Assembly: GCA_016200255.1 (NCBI GenBank)
Contig: JACQFA010000072.1
Coordinates: forward strand, 1-41,242
Source of the DNA: Nitrospirota bacterium
GTDB lineage: Bacteria > Nitrospirota > Nitrospiria > JACQBZ01
Reading direction: 5' to 3'
Length of the DNA stretch: 41,242 nt
Numbering within the stretch: the first letter of the stretch is position 1; each line of letters opens with the position of its first letter. This document shows positions 25,627 to 34,190 of this stretch, in pieces. The notes beneath the pieces are model-generated. The model searched no databases and had not been told where the DNA came from. It was given only the letters and a program-made list of their open reading frames with translations. The position numbers were made by a program, and so were the translations under genes.

Positions 25627-26013
25627 GTGCGCCTGCATCCCTCAGAGAGATTTTCTTGTTCCGCTCCATGGCATCCCGCCGGCTTCCTGATCGGTTCACT
25701 GCTCATTTCCCTGCTTCTGATCGGGACCGGTCGTGCGGAGTCCCGCGGGGATGCCAAACTCGGTAAAATCGTCTATGCCAAACATTGCGCCGCCTGCCAC
25801 GGCCAGAAGGGCGACGGCCTCGGATCCCGTTCCACCCTCCCCAATTTTACGGACGCAAAGACCATGGCGGCCAAGACCGATCAGGAGCTTTTCAACAAGA
25901 TCTCAAGCGGGGGAAAAGGCACCGGCATGCCGGCCTATAATAAGGTCCTCGCCGAACAGGATCGCTGGCACGTTCTCGCTTATATCCGCACCCTTTCCAA
26001 CCCATCTCCGTAA
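25627..26013 (+). CDS. exported monohaem cytochrome c
   Basis: A 128-residue periplasmic class I cytochrome c. A signal peptide (hydrophobic FLIGSLLISLLLIGTGRA, cleavage near residue 38) precedes the haem-binding CAACH in YAKHCAACHGQKGDG. The distal methionine is in GTGMPAYNKVL, and WHVLAYIRTL is the typical C-terminal helix. The start is GTG: no ATG precedes the signal peptide in frame, no ribosome site is visible, and the promoter ends just before it. It resembles small cytochromes of the c6/c551 kind that carry electrons to a terminal oxidase or nitrogen enzyme. The partner is unknown. Confidence 0.85.
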   Translation: MRLHPSERFSCSAPWHPAGFLIGSLLISLLLIGTGRAESRGDAKLGKIVYAKHCAACHGQKGDGLGSRSTLPNFTDAKTMAAKTDQELFNKISSGGKGTGMPAYNKVLAEQDRWHVLAYIRTLSNPSP

Positions 26014-26226
26014 TTTCCCAACACGCTTTCGTCGAACGTCGCAATTTAACCTCCGCAAAAGCTTAACGCTGATGATGGTTGAAGACCGGCTCCGGCCGCT
26101 TGCTTTTTAACCGGTTTTTCTTGTATGTTACACGGCATCTTAACTCCGACGAGGCTCCTGAACGCTTTCGGAACCAATAGGCCGGTCTTTTAATCCATTA
26201 ACGGACGATTATTGAAGACGACGGTT

Positions 26227-27420
26227 ATGCTTCTACTCTCGATCATTATCGGAATCGCGGTGGGACTTCTGGCCCTGTCCGGCCTGACGCTCTTGCTCCG
26301 CCTGTCGGGCATGACCCGACGCATGGAAAACGATTTGCGCCAGCTCCGCTCGGAATTGGAGCTCAAAGAACGCGCCCTGTCGCAACAACGGCAAACCCTT
26401 GTCAATGTCAAACAAGAAGCGGCCAACCTTTCAAGCATTATTCTGCTCCTGCCGGACCTCGCAAAACAGTTATCCGCCGCCCATACCACCCAGGAGTTAG
26501 AGGAGAATATCGTACTCCTGACCCAGAAGCTTCTGGACTCCAAAGAAGTCTCCCTCTTTGCCGCCGAGAAGGATGAATTGGTCCTCAGAACCCAGCTGGG
26601 TCTCTCATCGGAAAGGGCGAAAATCGTTCAACGGATTAAGATGGGAGAGGGCCGTATCGGCTGGACGGCCAAGAAACGAGTGGTCATGACGACCGACGAT
26701 TTTGAAAAAGAAAGTAACCTCGTGAAGTCCTCCTTTCAGCAGGACCGTTTCCAAAATGTCCGGACTGATCTTTGCGCTCCCCTCGTTCACCGGGATCGAT
26801 TCTACGGCGTGATCAACATCGGGGAGATGGGTGCGCTTCCGGAGAACGGCCGACGGTTGATAAACCTGATCTGCAACCTGGGCGTGATCGCGTTGGAAAA
26901 CGTCCTTCTCCTGGATGAAGTTCAGCAACAGGCCGATCTCGACAGCCTCACCAAGCTGTACAATGTCACTTACTTCTACAAGTATCTCGACCGCGAGCTT
27001 CAGAAGGCTCAACGGTACAACCGGCCGCTGACCGTGGTCATCTTCGACCTGGACCAGTTTGAGTCCTACAACCGGCTGTTTGGAAGACTGGAGGGAGACC
27101 AGATTCTCCGGATCCTGGGGAATATCATTCGAGATGGCCTGCGGACGGTGGACATTCCGTGTCGCTATGGCGGCGAAGAAATGGCCGTGGCCCTGCCGGA
27201 AACCGATCAGGAAAATGGGCTGTTCGTGGCGGAGCGAACCCGGAAATCCGTGGAGATACATCCCTTTTCATTAAAACACGTCACGATCAGCGGAGGACTT
27301 GCGGTTTTTCCGACCGATGGGAAAGATCCGAAGGAGCTGATGAAGAAAGCTGAATCGGCGCTGGAGAAAGCGAAACAGTCGGGACGGAACCGCATCGTGA
27401 CCTATTCCTCGATCCCGTAA
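26227..27420 (+). CDS. membrane-anchored GAF-GGDEF protein, probable diguanylate cyclase
   Basis: An N-terminal membrane helix (MLLLSIIIGIAVGLLALSGL) and a coiled coil (residues ~30-65) lead into a GAF-type sensor domain (about 65-220; for example EGRIGWTAKKRVVM, CAPLVHRDRFYGVINIGE). A GGDEF domain then begins at LTKLYNVTYFYKYLDRELQ, with VVIFDLDQFESYNRLFGRLEGD, the inhibitory site RTVD five residues before the signature, and YGGEEM. The signature ends in Met instead of Phe, while the catalytic Glu is present, so activity with product inhibition is likely. ATG 26227 is used; TTG 26212 would add five residues. The 213 bases before it hold no gene that I can see. Confidence 0.88.
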   Translation: MLLLSIIIGIAVGLLALSGLTLLLRLSGMTRRMENDLRQLRSELELKERALSQQRQTLVNVKQEAANLSSIILLLPDLAKQLSAAHTTQELEENIVLLTQKLLDSKEVSLFAAEKDELVLRTQLGLSSERAKIVQRIKMGEGRIGWTAKKRVVMTTDDFEKESNLVKSSFQQDRFQNVRTDLCAPLVHRDRFYGVINIGEMGALPENGRRLINLICNLGVIALENVLLLDEVQQQADLDSLTKLYNVTYFYKYLDRELQKAQRYNRPLTVVIFDLDQFESYNRLFGRLEGDQILRILGNIIRDGLRTVDIPCRYGGEEMAVALPETDQENGLFVAERTRKSVEIHPFSLKHVTISGGLAVFPTDGKDPKELMKKAESALEKAKQSGRNRIVTYSSIP

Positions 27421-27424
27421 CGCC

Positions 27425-27453
27425 TTGACAGTCTTCGACAATTATGTTACGGT
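27425..27453 (+). promoter_or_regulatory. possible promoter of the response-regulator gene
   Basis: TTGACA (27425-27430), 17 bases, TACGGT (27448-27453). The -35 box is perfect and the -10 box weak. It lies directly after the GGDEF stop, in the 109-base gap before the response regulator. Confidence 0.35.
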
Positions 27454-27529
27454 CAGGGCGACATTGGCTGAACGCTTCAACGCGATCTGAGATTGACGCA
27501 TCCCAACGTCTCCCGAAAGGCATCTACGC

Positions 27530-28594
27530 ATGGCTAAAAAACTTCTGGTCGTAGATAGCAATCTCGCCATACAGAAGTTGGTGGAATACAACCTGTCCCG
27601 TGAAAAATTCGAGGTGACCTGCCTGAACGACGGCCTCTCCGCTCTGGACCTGCTCACCAAAGTCGACCCGGATTTGATTCTCGCGGACTATCACCTCGAA
27701 GGGATCAGCTTTACCCGTTTCTGCGAAAAGGTCAAACAAAAACAGTCCGCAAAAGAACGGCCGATTCTCGTCCTGGTCAGCGCCACGGACAGTTATGATC
27801 CGAACAAACTGGTTTCCCTCGGCGTGGTCGATTTTGTCAAAAAACCGCTGGAGCCGAAGGAGTTGATTGAAAAGCTCAAGGAGCTTTCTCAGGACACCGC
27901 CACGCTGATTGATAAAGCGCCCAGGCCGGTTGTATTGCCGACCACCCCGGCCCCGGCTGCATCGGTCCATCCCCCGACCACCGCTCCGCGTCAACCAACA
28001 CCGAAGGATCAGGCCGAGATCATGAAGATCGAGGAATTATTGGGCTGGTCCTTGCCCGGGGAGAAACCGGCGGAGAAAACAACTGAAAAATCCGAGATTA
28101 GAATTCCCGAACAGGATAACGAAAGGACGATGATCCAGAGTCGGGCCGACGCCGTGGCCCCGCCGCCGCCCGTTAAGCCGGAACAGCCGCAGCCGTCCAT
28201 GTCGGAGTCAAGTCCGGCGATAGCAGACGCAGAACAGACAATGGTCGCGATGCGCGTCCCGCCGCCGGCTCCTTCACCTTCCACCGAAGCGGAGGCCCCG
28301 CTCCCGGTTGCCGAAACGCCGGAACCGCCTTCGGCGCCGATTACACCGGCCTCGTTGGAGGCCGCCTTTCCTCATCTCTATGCAAGCCCGGAGACCGTTG
28401 AAGCCCCGCCGTCAGCCGAGGCTCAGGTCCAACCGACCGTGAGCGGTGCCGTGTCCCAAGAGATGGTCGAGGCCATTCTCTCCAAATTGGCGAAGGAAAT
28501 CATCGAGAAGGTCGCCTGGGATGTGGTCCCCTCCCTGGCAGAGACCCTGATCAAAGAAGAACTCGAAAAACTCAAGACCGACCAACCATCTTAA
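27530..28594 (+). CDS. response-regulator receiver protein with a proline-rich tail
   Basis: The receiver domain (residues 1-125) has the acidic pocket (VVDSN, Asp9), phosphoacceptor Asp53 in LILADYHLEG, the conserved Ser/Thr in LVLVSATDS and Lys104 in FVKKPLEP. A linker of about 180 residues is rich in Pro, Ala and Glu. The C-terminus (about 315-354) is a single amphipathic segment, EMVEAILSKLAKEIIEKVAWDVVPSLAETLIKEEL, of a type I associate with regulators of Deltaproteobacteria and relatives. There is no DNA-binding output domain, so it probably acts by protein contact. AAAGG lies 9 bases before the ATG. It follows the GAF-GGDEF gene in the same direction, but no kinase is nearby. Confidence 0.87.
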   Translation: MAKKLLVVDSNLAIQKLVEYNLSREKFEVTCLNDGLSALDLLTKVDPDLILADYHLEGISFTRFCEKVKQKQSAKERPILVLVSATDSYDPNKLVSLGVVDFVKKPLEPKELIEKLKELSQDTATLIDKAPRPVVLPTTPAPAASVHPPTTAPRQPTPKDQAEIMKIEELLGWSLPGEKPAEKTTEKSEIRIPEQDNERTMIQSRADAVAPPPPVKPEQPQPSMSESSPAIADAEQTMVAMRVPPPAPSPSTEAEAPLPVAETPEPPSAPITPASLEAAFPHLYASPETVEAPPSAEAQVQPTVSGAVSQEMVEAILSKLAKEIIEKVAWDVVPSLAETLIKEELEKLKTDQPS

Positions 28595-28598
28595 GCCG

Positions 28599-28718
28599 CT
28601 ACTTTTTCGTCTTGACCTGGGCGGCCTTCATTTGCGCCTTCCGTTTTTCTTTTCGCTTACGTTCCTTTTTACGATACTTTCTTCTCAACTCACGTTCGAC
28701 TTCGCGACCACGGGGCAT
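28599..28718 (-). CDS. 39-residue strongly basic protein
   Basis: Translation gives MPRGREVERELRRKYRKKER, then alternating Lys/Arg/Glu, then AQMKAAQVKTKK and a TAG stop. Well over half of the residues are charged, with a large net positive charge and no hydrophobic segment. A strong AGGAG site sits 8 bases before the ATG, and a predicted promoter (TTGACA-17-TTAAAT) lies at 28758-28786. The composition is like ribosome-associated or nucleic-acid-binding peptides such as bTHX, but I cannot assign a family. It ends 4 bases from the convergent response-regulator stop. Ribosome site, promoter and clean reading frame make it a likely real gene. Confidence 0.72.
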   Translation of the reverse strand: MPRGREVERELRRKYRKKERKRKEKRKAQMKAAQVKTKK

Positions 28719-28757
28719 GGACTCTTCTCCTATCGGGTTAATGGTTTCAACCGGCCT

Positions 28758-28786
28758 ATTTAACCGTTGCATCGTGAAATTGTCAA
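28758..28786 (-). promoter_or_regulatory. predicted promoter of the 39-residue protein gene
   Basis: Minus strand TTGACA (28786-28781), 17 bases, TTAAAT (28763-28758). The leader to the ATG at 28718 would be about 33 bases and contains the AGGAG ribosome site. Confidence 0.55.
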
Positions 28787-28809
28787 GCAGTTCCTCACCA
28801 ATACGTCGC

Positions 28810-28839
28810 TTGCCCTCTCTCTCTTCTTCGTGTTAAGAT
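28810..28839 (+). promoter_or_regulatory. possible promoter of valS
   Basis: TTGCCC (28810-28815), 18 bases, TAAGAT (28834-28839), both imperfect. If used, transcription would start about 3 bases before the ATG, which agrees with the lack of a ribosome site before valS. Confidence 0.35.
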
Positions 28840-28848
28840 TTAATTCCT

Positions 28849-31641
28849 ATGGCTCAGGACTCCCCGCACTCGGACTCAACCCGGTTCGACAAACCCTACA
28901 GCCCTCGAGACGTCGAGGAGCGCTGGTACCGGCACTGGCTTGACCGGGGTTATTTTGCCGCGGACGGGCAGTCGACCAATCCGAAACGTTTTTCGATCGT
29001 CATCCCGCCGCCCAATATCACCGGGTCGCTCCATTTGGGACATGCCTTGAACAACACACTTCAGGATATTCTGGTCCGCCGGAAACGGATGCAGGGATAT
29101 AATACGCTCTGGCTCCCTGGAACGGACCATGCCGGGATCGCCACGCAGAATGTCGTGGAGAGACAGCTTAAGTCCGAGGGGTCCCACCGCGAAGCGCTCG
29201 GCCGTGAAAAATTCATTCAACGCGTCTGGCGGTGGCGGGAGGAGTCCGGTCGAACAATCATAGCACAACTCAAGCGACTCGGCGCCTCCTGTGACTGGGA
29301 ACGCGAGCGGTTCACGCTGGACGAAGGGCTTTCGGTCGCGGTTCGGGACGTCTTCGTCCGGCTGCATCAGGAGGGACTGATCTACCGCGGGGAGCGATTG
29401 ATCAACTGGTGTCCGCGCTGCGAGACGGCGCTGTCCGATATCGAGGTCGAGCATGAAGAGGTCAAGGGGAAAATGTACTACATCAAGTATCCCATGGCCG
29501 ATGACCCCGAGATGTTTCTGACCGTCGCAACCACCCGGCCAGAGACGATGCTGGGGGACACCGCCGTTGCGGTCCATCCGGAAGATCCGCGATACAACAA
29601 GCTGATCGGGAAAAAAGTCCTGCTCCCGTTGACGAACCGCACCATTCCCGTCGTGGGCGATCCGATTCTGGTCGATCGCGAGTTCGGAACCGGCGCCGTA
29701 AAGATCACGCCGGGACATGATTTTAACGACGAAAAGGCAGGGCAGCGCCACAACCTGCCCCGAATCTCACTGCTGACCGGACGCGGCGAAATGAATCCAA
29801 CCGTGCTGGAGGAAGACGCAAAGGCGGAAAAGAACCTGTTGAACGAAATCGCCGGCCTAAAAGTACCCAAAGCTCGGGAGACGGTGGTGTTTCGTCTCAA
29901 GGCCGATGGCTTTATGATCAAGGTCGAAGACCATCGTCATGCCGTCGGAAAATGCTATCGCTGTAAATCGGTGATCGAGCCCTATCTCTCACCGCAATGG
30001 TTCGTCAAAGTAAACGATCCGGATCCAAAAAAATCTCTGGCCGCACCTGCCATTGCCGCGGTCCGAAACGGCGACATCCGGTTGATTCCGGATGGTTGGA
30101 AAAATAATTATTTCGGCTGGATGGAACAGATTCAGGACTGGTGCATCTCGCGGCAGATCTGGTGGGGACATCAGATCCCGGCCTGGTACTGCCGGGGAAC
30201 GGACATCGGGCAATGCCGACCGGAGTGCAAGGAGCCGATCGTCGCCGTGGCGCCGCCGGAGCGCTGCCCCCACTGCGGATCGGCCGATCTCGTCCAGGAC
30301 CCGGACGTTCTGGACACCTGGTTTTCTTCCGCCCTCTGGCCCTTCTCGACCTTAGGCTGGCCTAAAAAGACGAAGGAGCTTGAGCTCTTTTACCCCACGT
30401 CGGCCCTGGTGACGAGCTTTGATATTCTCTTCTTCTGGGTCGCCCGGATGATCATGATGGGACTGCATTTCATGAAGGAGATCCCCTTTAAGGATGTCTA
30501 TATCCATGCGCTGGTCCGCGACGCCGAGGGCCAGAAGATGAGCAAGTCGAAGGGAAACGTGATCGACCCGCTCGCGATCATGGAGAAATACGGCACCGAC
30601 GCGCTTCGGTTTACCCTAGCCTCGATGGCCTCGCCGGGGCGGGACATCAAGCTCTCCGAGGAGCGGATCGAAGGCTACCGGAATTTCGCAAACAAAATCT
30701 GGAACGCGGCAAGGTTTCTGTTGATGAACTGTCCGAACGGAACCAGGGGCTATCTCGAACATCCGCTTCCCAATCCGGATGCGCTTCTGCTGGCCGACCG
30801 CTGGATCTTAAGCCGACTTCAAAAAGTTGTGGCATCGGTGAACCGGCAACTGGACGATTACCGCTTTGACGAAGCCTCGCGCGAGCTCTATCAGTTCCTC
30901 TGGCATGAGTTCTGTGACTGGTACCTGGAGTTGATTAAACCGACGCTGTACGGCACGGACGCTGCGGCGGCCGAACGGACCCGAACCGTCGCGATCCATG
31001 TTTTTGAAACCGTGTTACGACTCCTGCACCCGTTTATGCCGTTCATCACTGAAGAGCTCTGGCAGATCCTTCACCAACCAATCGGCAGGAGTATCGTTGT
31101 TGCTCCCTATCCGATACCCAACGCGCTCTCTCTTGAAGATGAAGCGTTAGAAGGCATGATGAATGATATTATCACTATTGCTACCGCCATCCGTACTATC
31201 AGAAATGAACATAACATCCCTCCGTCGCAACAACTTAAAGGCGGCGTAATCACGCTCACCGAAGATGAAGCAAAAACTATTTTGCGCAATGGAGAAGCTG
31301 ATATTCGACGGCTTGCAAAACTATCGGAGTTTACGGCCAGCCCATCTATCGCCAAGCCATCAGGAGCCCTGGAGATCTCTACACCCGCAGGGAACGTTTT
31401 TATCATTGTGGATGTAGACCCGCTTAAGGAGAAGGCTCGACTAGAGAAAAAGCTCGGCGCGAAGCAGGCTGAGTTTGAAAGAGAGGATAAGAAATGGCGA
31501 GACCCGGAGTTTCAAAAGAATGCGCCGGACGAAGTCAAAACTAAAAACGATCTTCGCCGCAACAAACTGAGTCAAGAAGTGTTCACGCTTTCAGAGCAAC
31601 TTCGCAAAATTGTGGATTTGCTCAAGGACCGACAATCATGA
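28849..31641 (+). CDS. valS: valyl-tRNA synthetase
   Basis: Charges tRNA-Val and edits mischarged threonine. The 930 residues carry the HIGH-type motif HLGH (residues 62-65, in PPPNITGSLHLGHALN), the editing domain (TTRPETMLGDTAVAVHPED), a zinc-type CYRCKS segment and the KMSKS loop (563-567). An anticodon domain and a C-terminal coiled-coil arm (EKARLEKKLGAKQAEFEREDKKW) follow. The last 500 bases look less GC-rich than the rest (hand count about 47% over 31141-31620, against 57% in a 60-base sample at 30541). No ribosome site precedes the ATG. nadC overlaps the end as ATGA. Confidence 0.98.
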   Translation: MAQDSPHSDSTRFDKPYSPRDVEERWYRHWLDRGYFAADGQSTNPKRFSIVIPPPNITGSLHLGHALNNTLQDILVRRKRMQGYNTLWLPGTDHAGIATQNVVERQLKSEGSHREALGREKFIQRVWRWREESGRTIIAQLKRLGASCDWERERFTLDEGLSVAVRDVFVRLHQEGLIYRGERLINWCPRCETALSDIEVEHEEVKGKMYYIKYPMADDPEMFLTVATTRPETMLGDTAVAVHPEDPRYNKLIGKKVLLPLTNRTIPVVGDPILVDREFGTGAVKITPGHDFNDEKAGQRHNLPRISLLTGRGEMNPTVLEEDAKAEKNLLNEIAGLKVPKARETVVFRLKADGFMIKVEDHRHAVGKCYRCKSVIEPYLSPQWFVKVNDPDPKKSLAAPAIAAVRNGDIRLIPDGWKNNYFGWMEQIQDWCISRQIWWGHQIPAWYCRGTDIGQCRPECKEPIVAVAPPERCPHCGSADLVQDPDVLDTWFSSALWPFSTLGWPKKTKELELFYPTSALVTSFDILFFWVARMIMMGLHFMKEIPFKDVYIHALVRDAEGQKMSKSKGNVIDPLAIMEKYGTDALRFTLASMASPGRDIKLSEERIEGYRNFANKIWNAARFLLMNCPNGTRGYLEHPLPNPDALLLADRWILSRLQKVVASVNRQLDDYRFDEASRELYQFLWHEFCDWYLELIKPTLYGTDAAAAERTRTVAIHVFETVLRLLHPFMPFITEELWQILHQPIGRSIVVAPYPIPNALSLEDEALEGMMNDIITIATAIRTIRNEHNIPPSQQLKGGVITLTEDEAKTILRNGEADIRRLAKLSEFTASPSIAKPSGALEISTPAGNVFIIVDVDPLKEKARLEKKLGAKQAEFEREDKKWRDPEFQKNAPDEVKTKNDLRRNKLSQEVFTLSEQLRKIVDLLKDRQS

Positions 31642-32507
31642 TCGTACGCCCTGCCCTCCTCCGCGTCATTGTCGAGCGCGCGCTCAAAGAAGACCTCGGT
31701 TCCGGGGATCTCACCACCCGCCTGCTGTTTCCAAAATCCATCCAAGCCGAGGCCGTGATTCAAGTCAAACAAGAGGCGATCCTGGCCGGTCTGCCGGTGG
31801 CCGAAGCCGTTTTCAAGAAACTGGATCCGAGGCTGAAATTCAAAGCGCTTGCGCAGGACGGCGATCGGGTCAAACCAGGAACGATCATTGCGCGCCTGGA
31901 AGGCGACGGACGTTCCCTCTTGAAGGGAGAGCGTGTCGCTTTGAACTTTCTCCAACACCTCTCCGGGATCGCCACGCTGACAGGCCGCTTCGCTGAAGCC
32001 GTCCACGGGACCCAGGTTAAGATTCTGGATACGCGGAAAACGACGCCGGGGCTTCGGAGTCTTGAAAAATATGCCGTCCGGATGGGCGGCGGGCGAAATC
32101 ACCGGATGAATTTATCCGACGGCATATTGATCAAAGACAACCATCTTGCGCTGGCCGGGAATCTCAAGACGGCGGTTCAGCAAACGAGAAAGAAAGCGCC
32201 TCGTGGATTCAAGGTGGAAGTGGAAACGACCAACCCAACCGAAGTGGAGAAGGCGCTCGCAGCCAAAGCCGATATCATCCTCCTCGACAATATGACGGTC
32301 CCTCAGCTCAAAGAGGCCGTCCTGTTGATCAACGGTCAAGCCTTGACCGAGGCCTCGGGCGGAGTCCATCTGAACAATGTGCGCGAGATGGCTGCCGCCG
32401 GCGTCGATTTCATCTCGATCGGCGCGCTGACCCATTCGGCCCCGGCCGTGGACATCAGCATGGACATCCAGCCTGCCAAGCCCCGCGAGGGGAGGGGAAA
32501 ACGATGA
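31638..32507 (+). CDS. nadC: nicotinate-nucleotide pyrophosphorylase (quinolinate phosphoribosyltransferase)
   Basis: Converts quinolinate and PRPP to nicotinate mononucleotide in de novo NAD synthesis. The 289 residues show LKEDLGSGDLTTRLLF (N-terminal), GERVALNFLQHLSGIAT, the substrate loop DTRKTTPGLRSLEKYAV (from 131), GGGRNHRMNLSDGILIKDNH (150-169), VEVETTNPTEVEKAL and the SGGVHLNNVREMAAAGVDFISIGALTHSA end. Motifs and length are complete. It overlaps valS and birA by 4 bases each, so the group is translationally coupled. nadA and nadB are not in the window. Confidence 0.97.
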   Translation: MIVRPALLRVIVERALKEDLGSGDLTTRLLFPKSIQAEAVIQVKQEAILAGLPVAEAVFKKLDPRLKFKALAQDGDRVKPGTIIARLEGDGRSLLKGERVALNFLQHLSGIATLTGRFAEAVHGTQVKILDTRKTTPGLRSLEKYAVRMGGGRNHRMNLSDGILIKDNHLALAGNLKTAVQQTRKKAPRGFKVEVETTNPTEVEKALAAKADIILLDNMTVPQLKEAVLLINGQALTEASGGVHLNNVREMAAAGVDFISIGALTHSAPAVDISMDIQPAKPREGRGKR

Positions 32508-33346
32508 TCCCCCGACTCCCGACCCAAACGTCGCATCACCCGTTAACGGTGGAGGCCGTCCGATCCGGACTGAAGACGGAACGGTTTGGTCGGACGTTAC
32601 ATCTCTACGACCGGATTGAGTCCACCAACACCACCGCCCTCGGGCTGGCGGAACAGGGCGCGCCCGAGGGAACAGTCACCCTGGCCGACAGCCAGACGCA
32701 AGGCCGGGGTCGCATGGGGCGTCACTGGATTTCGCCGCCGAATGTAAATCTCTACCTTTCGATCATCCTCCGGCCCGACGGCGATCCCAAGCGTGTCGGG
32801 TTGTGGTCCCTCGCCGCGGCCGTGGCCGTGGCGCGGACGATCGAACAAACCACGGCCCTTCCGGCCCGGCTTAAATGGCCGAACGATATTCTTGTCCATG
32901 CCAAAAAAATCTCGGGCCTTCTTCTGGAAAGCGCCATCCAGAGCGGCCGGGTCAAACATCTCGTCCTGGGGATCGGTCTGAATGTCAACATCACCCGCGA
33001 GGTCCTTCCGGAATCCCTGCGGGCATCGGTCACGTCGCTGCGGGAAGAACTCGGCCGAGAGCTGGATCGCATCGGGCTACTCCAACGGCTTCTGGAACAG
33101 CTTGAGCTTCAGTACCGGTTCTTCCAAATCGAACCGCCCCACAAGGTTATGGAGGCTTACGCCGCCCTGTCCGAAACGCTTGGCCAGACCGTGACCGTCC
33201 AGCTCCCGGACCAGGAATGGACCGGAAACGTGATCGGATTGACCCCCGAAGGCGCACTGATCTTGGAAAAACCGGATCGGCAGAGTATGATCGTCCATTC
33301 CGATGACGTCATTCATGTGAGGACTGCAAATGCTGCTCGCGATTGA
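32504..33346 (+). CDS. birA: biotin-[acetyl-CoA-carboxylase] ligase, without DNA-binding domain
   Basis: Activates biotin with ATP and attaches it to the carboxylase carrier protein. The catalytic domain contains GRGRMGRHWISPPNVNLYLS (biotinyl-AMP loop at about 67-73), LKWPNDILVHAKKISGLLLES and LGIGLNVN. A C-terminal SH3-like domain (about 235-280) is present. There is no N-terminal winged helix, so unlike E. coli BirA it cannot repress a biotin operon. It starts in an ATGA overlap with nadC and overlaps coaX by 17 bases. Confidence 0.95.
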   Translation: MIPRLPTQTSHHPLTVEAVRSGLKTERFGRTLHLYDRIESTNTTALGLAEQGAPEGTVTLADSQTQGRGRMGRHWISPPNVNLYLSIILRPDGDPKRVGLWSLAAAVAVARTIEQTTALPARLKWPNDILVHAKKISGLLLESAIQSGRVKHLVLGIGLNVNITREVLPESLRASVTSLREELGRELDRIGLLQRLLEQLELQYRFFQIEPPHKVMEAYAALSETLGQTVTVQLPDQEWTGNVIGLTPEGALILEKPDRQSMIVHSDDVIHVRTANAARD

Positions 33347-34142
33347 TATCGGAAACACCAATATCGTTCTGGGGGTGTTTGACGGAAACCGCCTCAAGGG
33401 AAACTGGCGGGTTGCCACCAGCCTGTCCAAGACCTCCGATGAGTACGGTATTCTGGTGCTGGATCTGTTCCACGCAAACAGGCTGCGGGCTAATCGGATC
33501 GACGGGGTCATTTTGTCCAGCGTGGTTCCGCCGCTGGCCCCGATCTTCCTCGAGACGAGCCGGCGGTATTTTCATTCCGATCCCTTGATCGTGGATGGAA
33601 CAATGGACACCGGCCTGATTAATCGCTATGAGCCGCCCCGGGATGTCGGGGCCGACCGTATCGTGAATGCTGTCGCGGCCTATCGGCGTTACGGCGGGCC
33701 CGTGATCATCGTCGACTTCGGAACGGCCACCACCTTCTGTGCCGTGAGCCGAAAGGGGGAATATCTGGGGGGTGCGATCACGCCCGGGATCACCATCTCG
33801 TCCGAGGCCCTCTTTCAACGGGCCTCCAAGCTTCCCAAGGTCGAGTTGGCCAAACCCAAATCGGTCATCGGACAGGACACCGTCAGCAGCATGCAGTCCG
33901 GCATGCTCTACGGTTACGCGGGTCTGGTGGATGCCATGGTGTCAAGGATGAAAAAGGAGCTGGGGCCTACCACCCGGGTGATTGCGACCGGTGGTCAGAC
34001 CCGATTAATCTTGTCCGAAACAAAAACAATCAACGATGTGCGGCCCTATCTAACCCTGGAAGGGCTTTACCTGTTATACGAAAGAAACAAGAAGAAGTCC
34101 CGGCCCAAAAGAAGTTCTGTTGACAACACAACCAAATCTTGA
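33330..34142 (+). CDS. coaX: type III pantothenate kinase
   Basis: Phosphorylates pantothenate, the first step of coenzyme A synthesis. The 270 residues have the ASKHA-fold signatures: LLAIDIGNTNIVLGVFDG at the N-terminus, VGADRIVNAVAAY, VDFGTATTFCAVS, GGAITPGITISSEALFQRASKLPKVEL, and VIATGGQTRLI. A basic tail (NKKKSRPKRSS) ends the protein. A GAGGA-type ribosome site precedes the ATG, inside the end of birA. The hrcA promoter -35 box lies in its last codons. Confidence 0.97.
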   Translation: MLLAIDIGNTNIVLGVFDGNRLKGNWRVATSLSKTSDEYGILVLDLFHANRLRANRIDGVILSSVVPPLAPIFLETSRRYFHSDPLIVDGTMDTGLINRYEPPRDVGADRIVNAVAAYRRYGGPVIIVDFGTATTFCAVSRKGEYLGGAITPGITISSEALFQRASKLPKVELAKPKSVIGQDTVSSMQSGMLYGYAGLVDAMVSRMKKELGPTTRVIATGGQTRLILSETKTINDVRPYLTLEGLYLLYERNKKKSRPKRSSVDNTTKS

Positions 34143-34148
34143 TAGGCT
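34120..34148 (+). promoter_or_regulatory. predicted promoter of the hrcA-grpE-dnaK-dnaJ operon
   Basis: TTGACA (34120-34125) inside the end of coaX, 17 bases, TAGGCT (34143-34148). Transcription would start near 34155, inside the CIRCE operator, the usual arrangement for HrcA repression. Confidence 0.6.
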
Positions 34149-34149
34149 A

Positions 34150-34176
34150 TTAGCACTCTAAATGCCGGAGTGCTAA
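34150..34176 (+). promoter_or_regulatory. CIRCE operator (HrcA binding site)
   Basis: A perfect TTAGCACTC-N9-GAGTGCTAA inverted repeat, identical to the CIRCE consensus. It overlaps the predicted start of transcription and lies 14 bases before the hrcA ATG, so the operon should be repressed by HrcA and induced by heat or unfolded protein. Confidence 0.97.
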
Positions 34177-34190
34177 ATCAGGGTGTGCGG

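Noticed and set aside
34170..34190. Alternative upstream start of hrcA
   Set aside because: It falls inside the CIRCE repeat and would add seven residues not found in the family.
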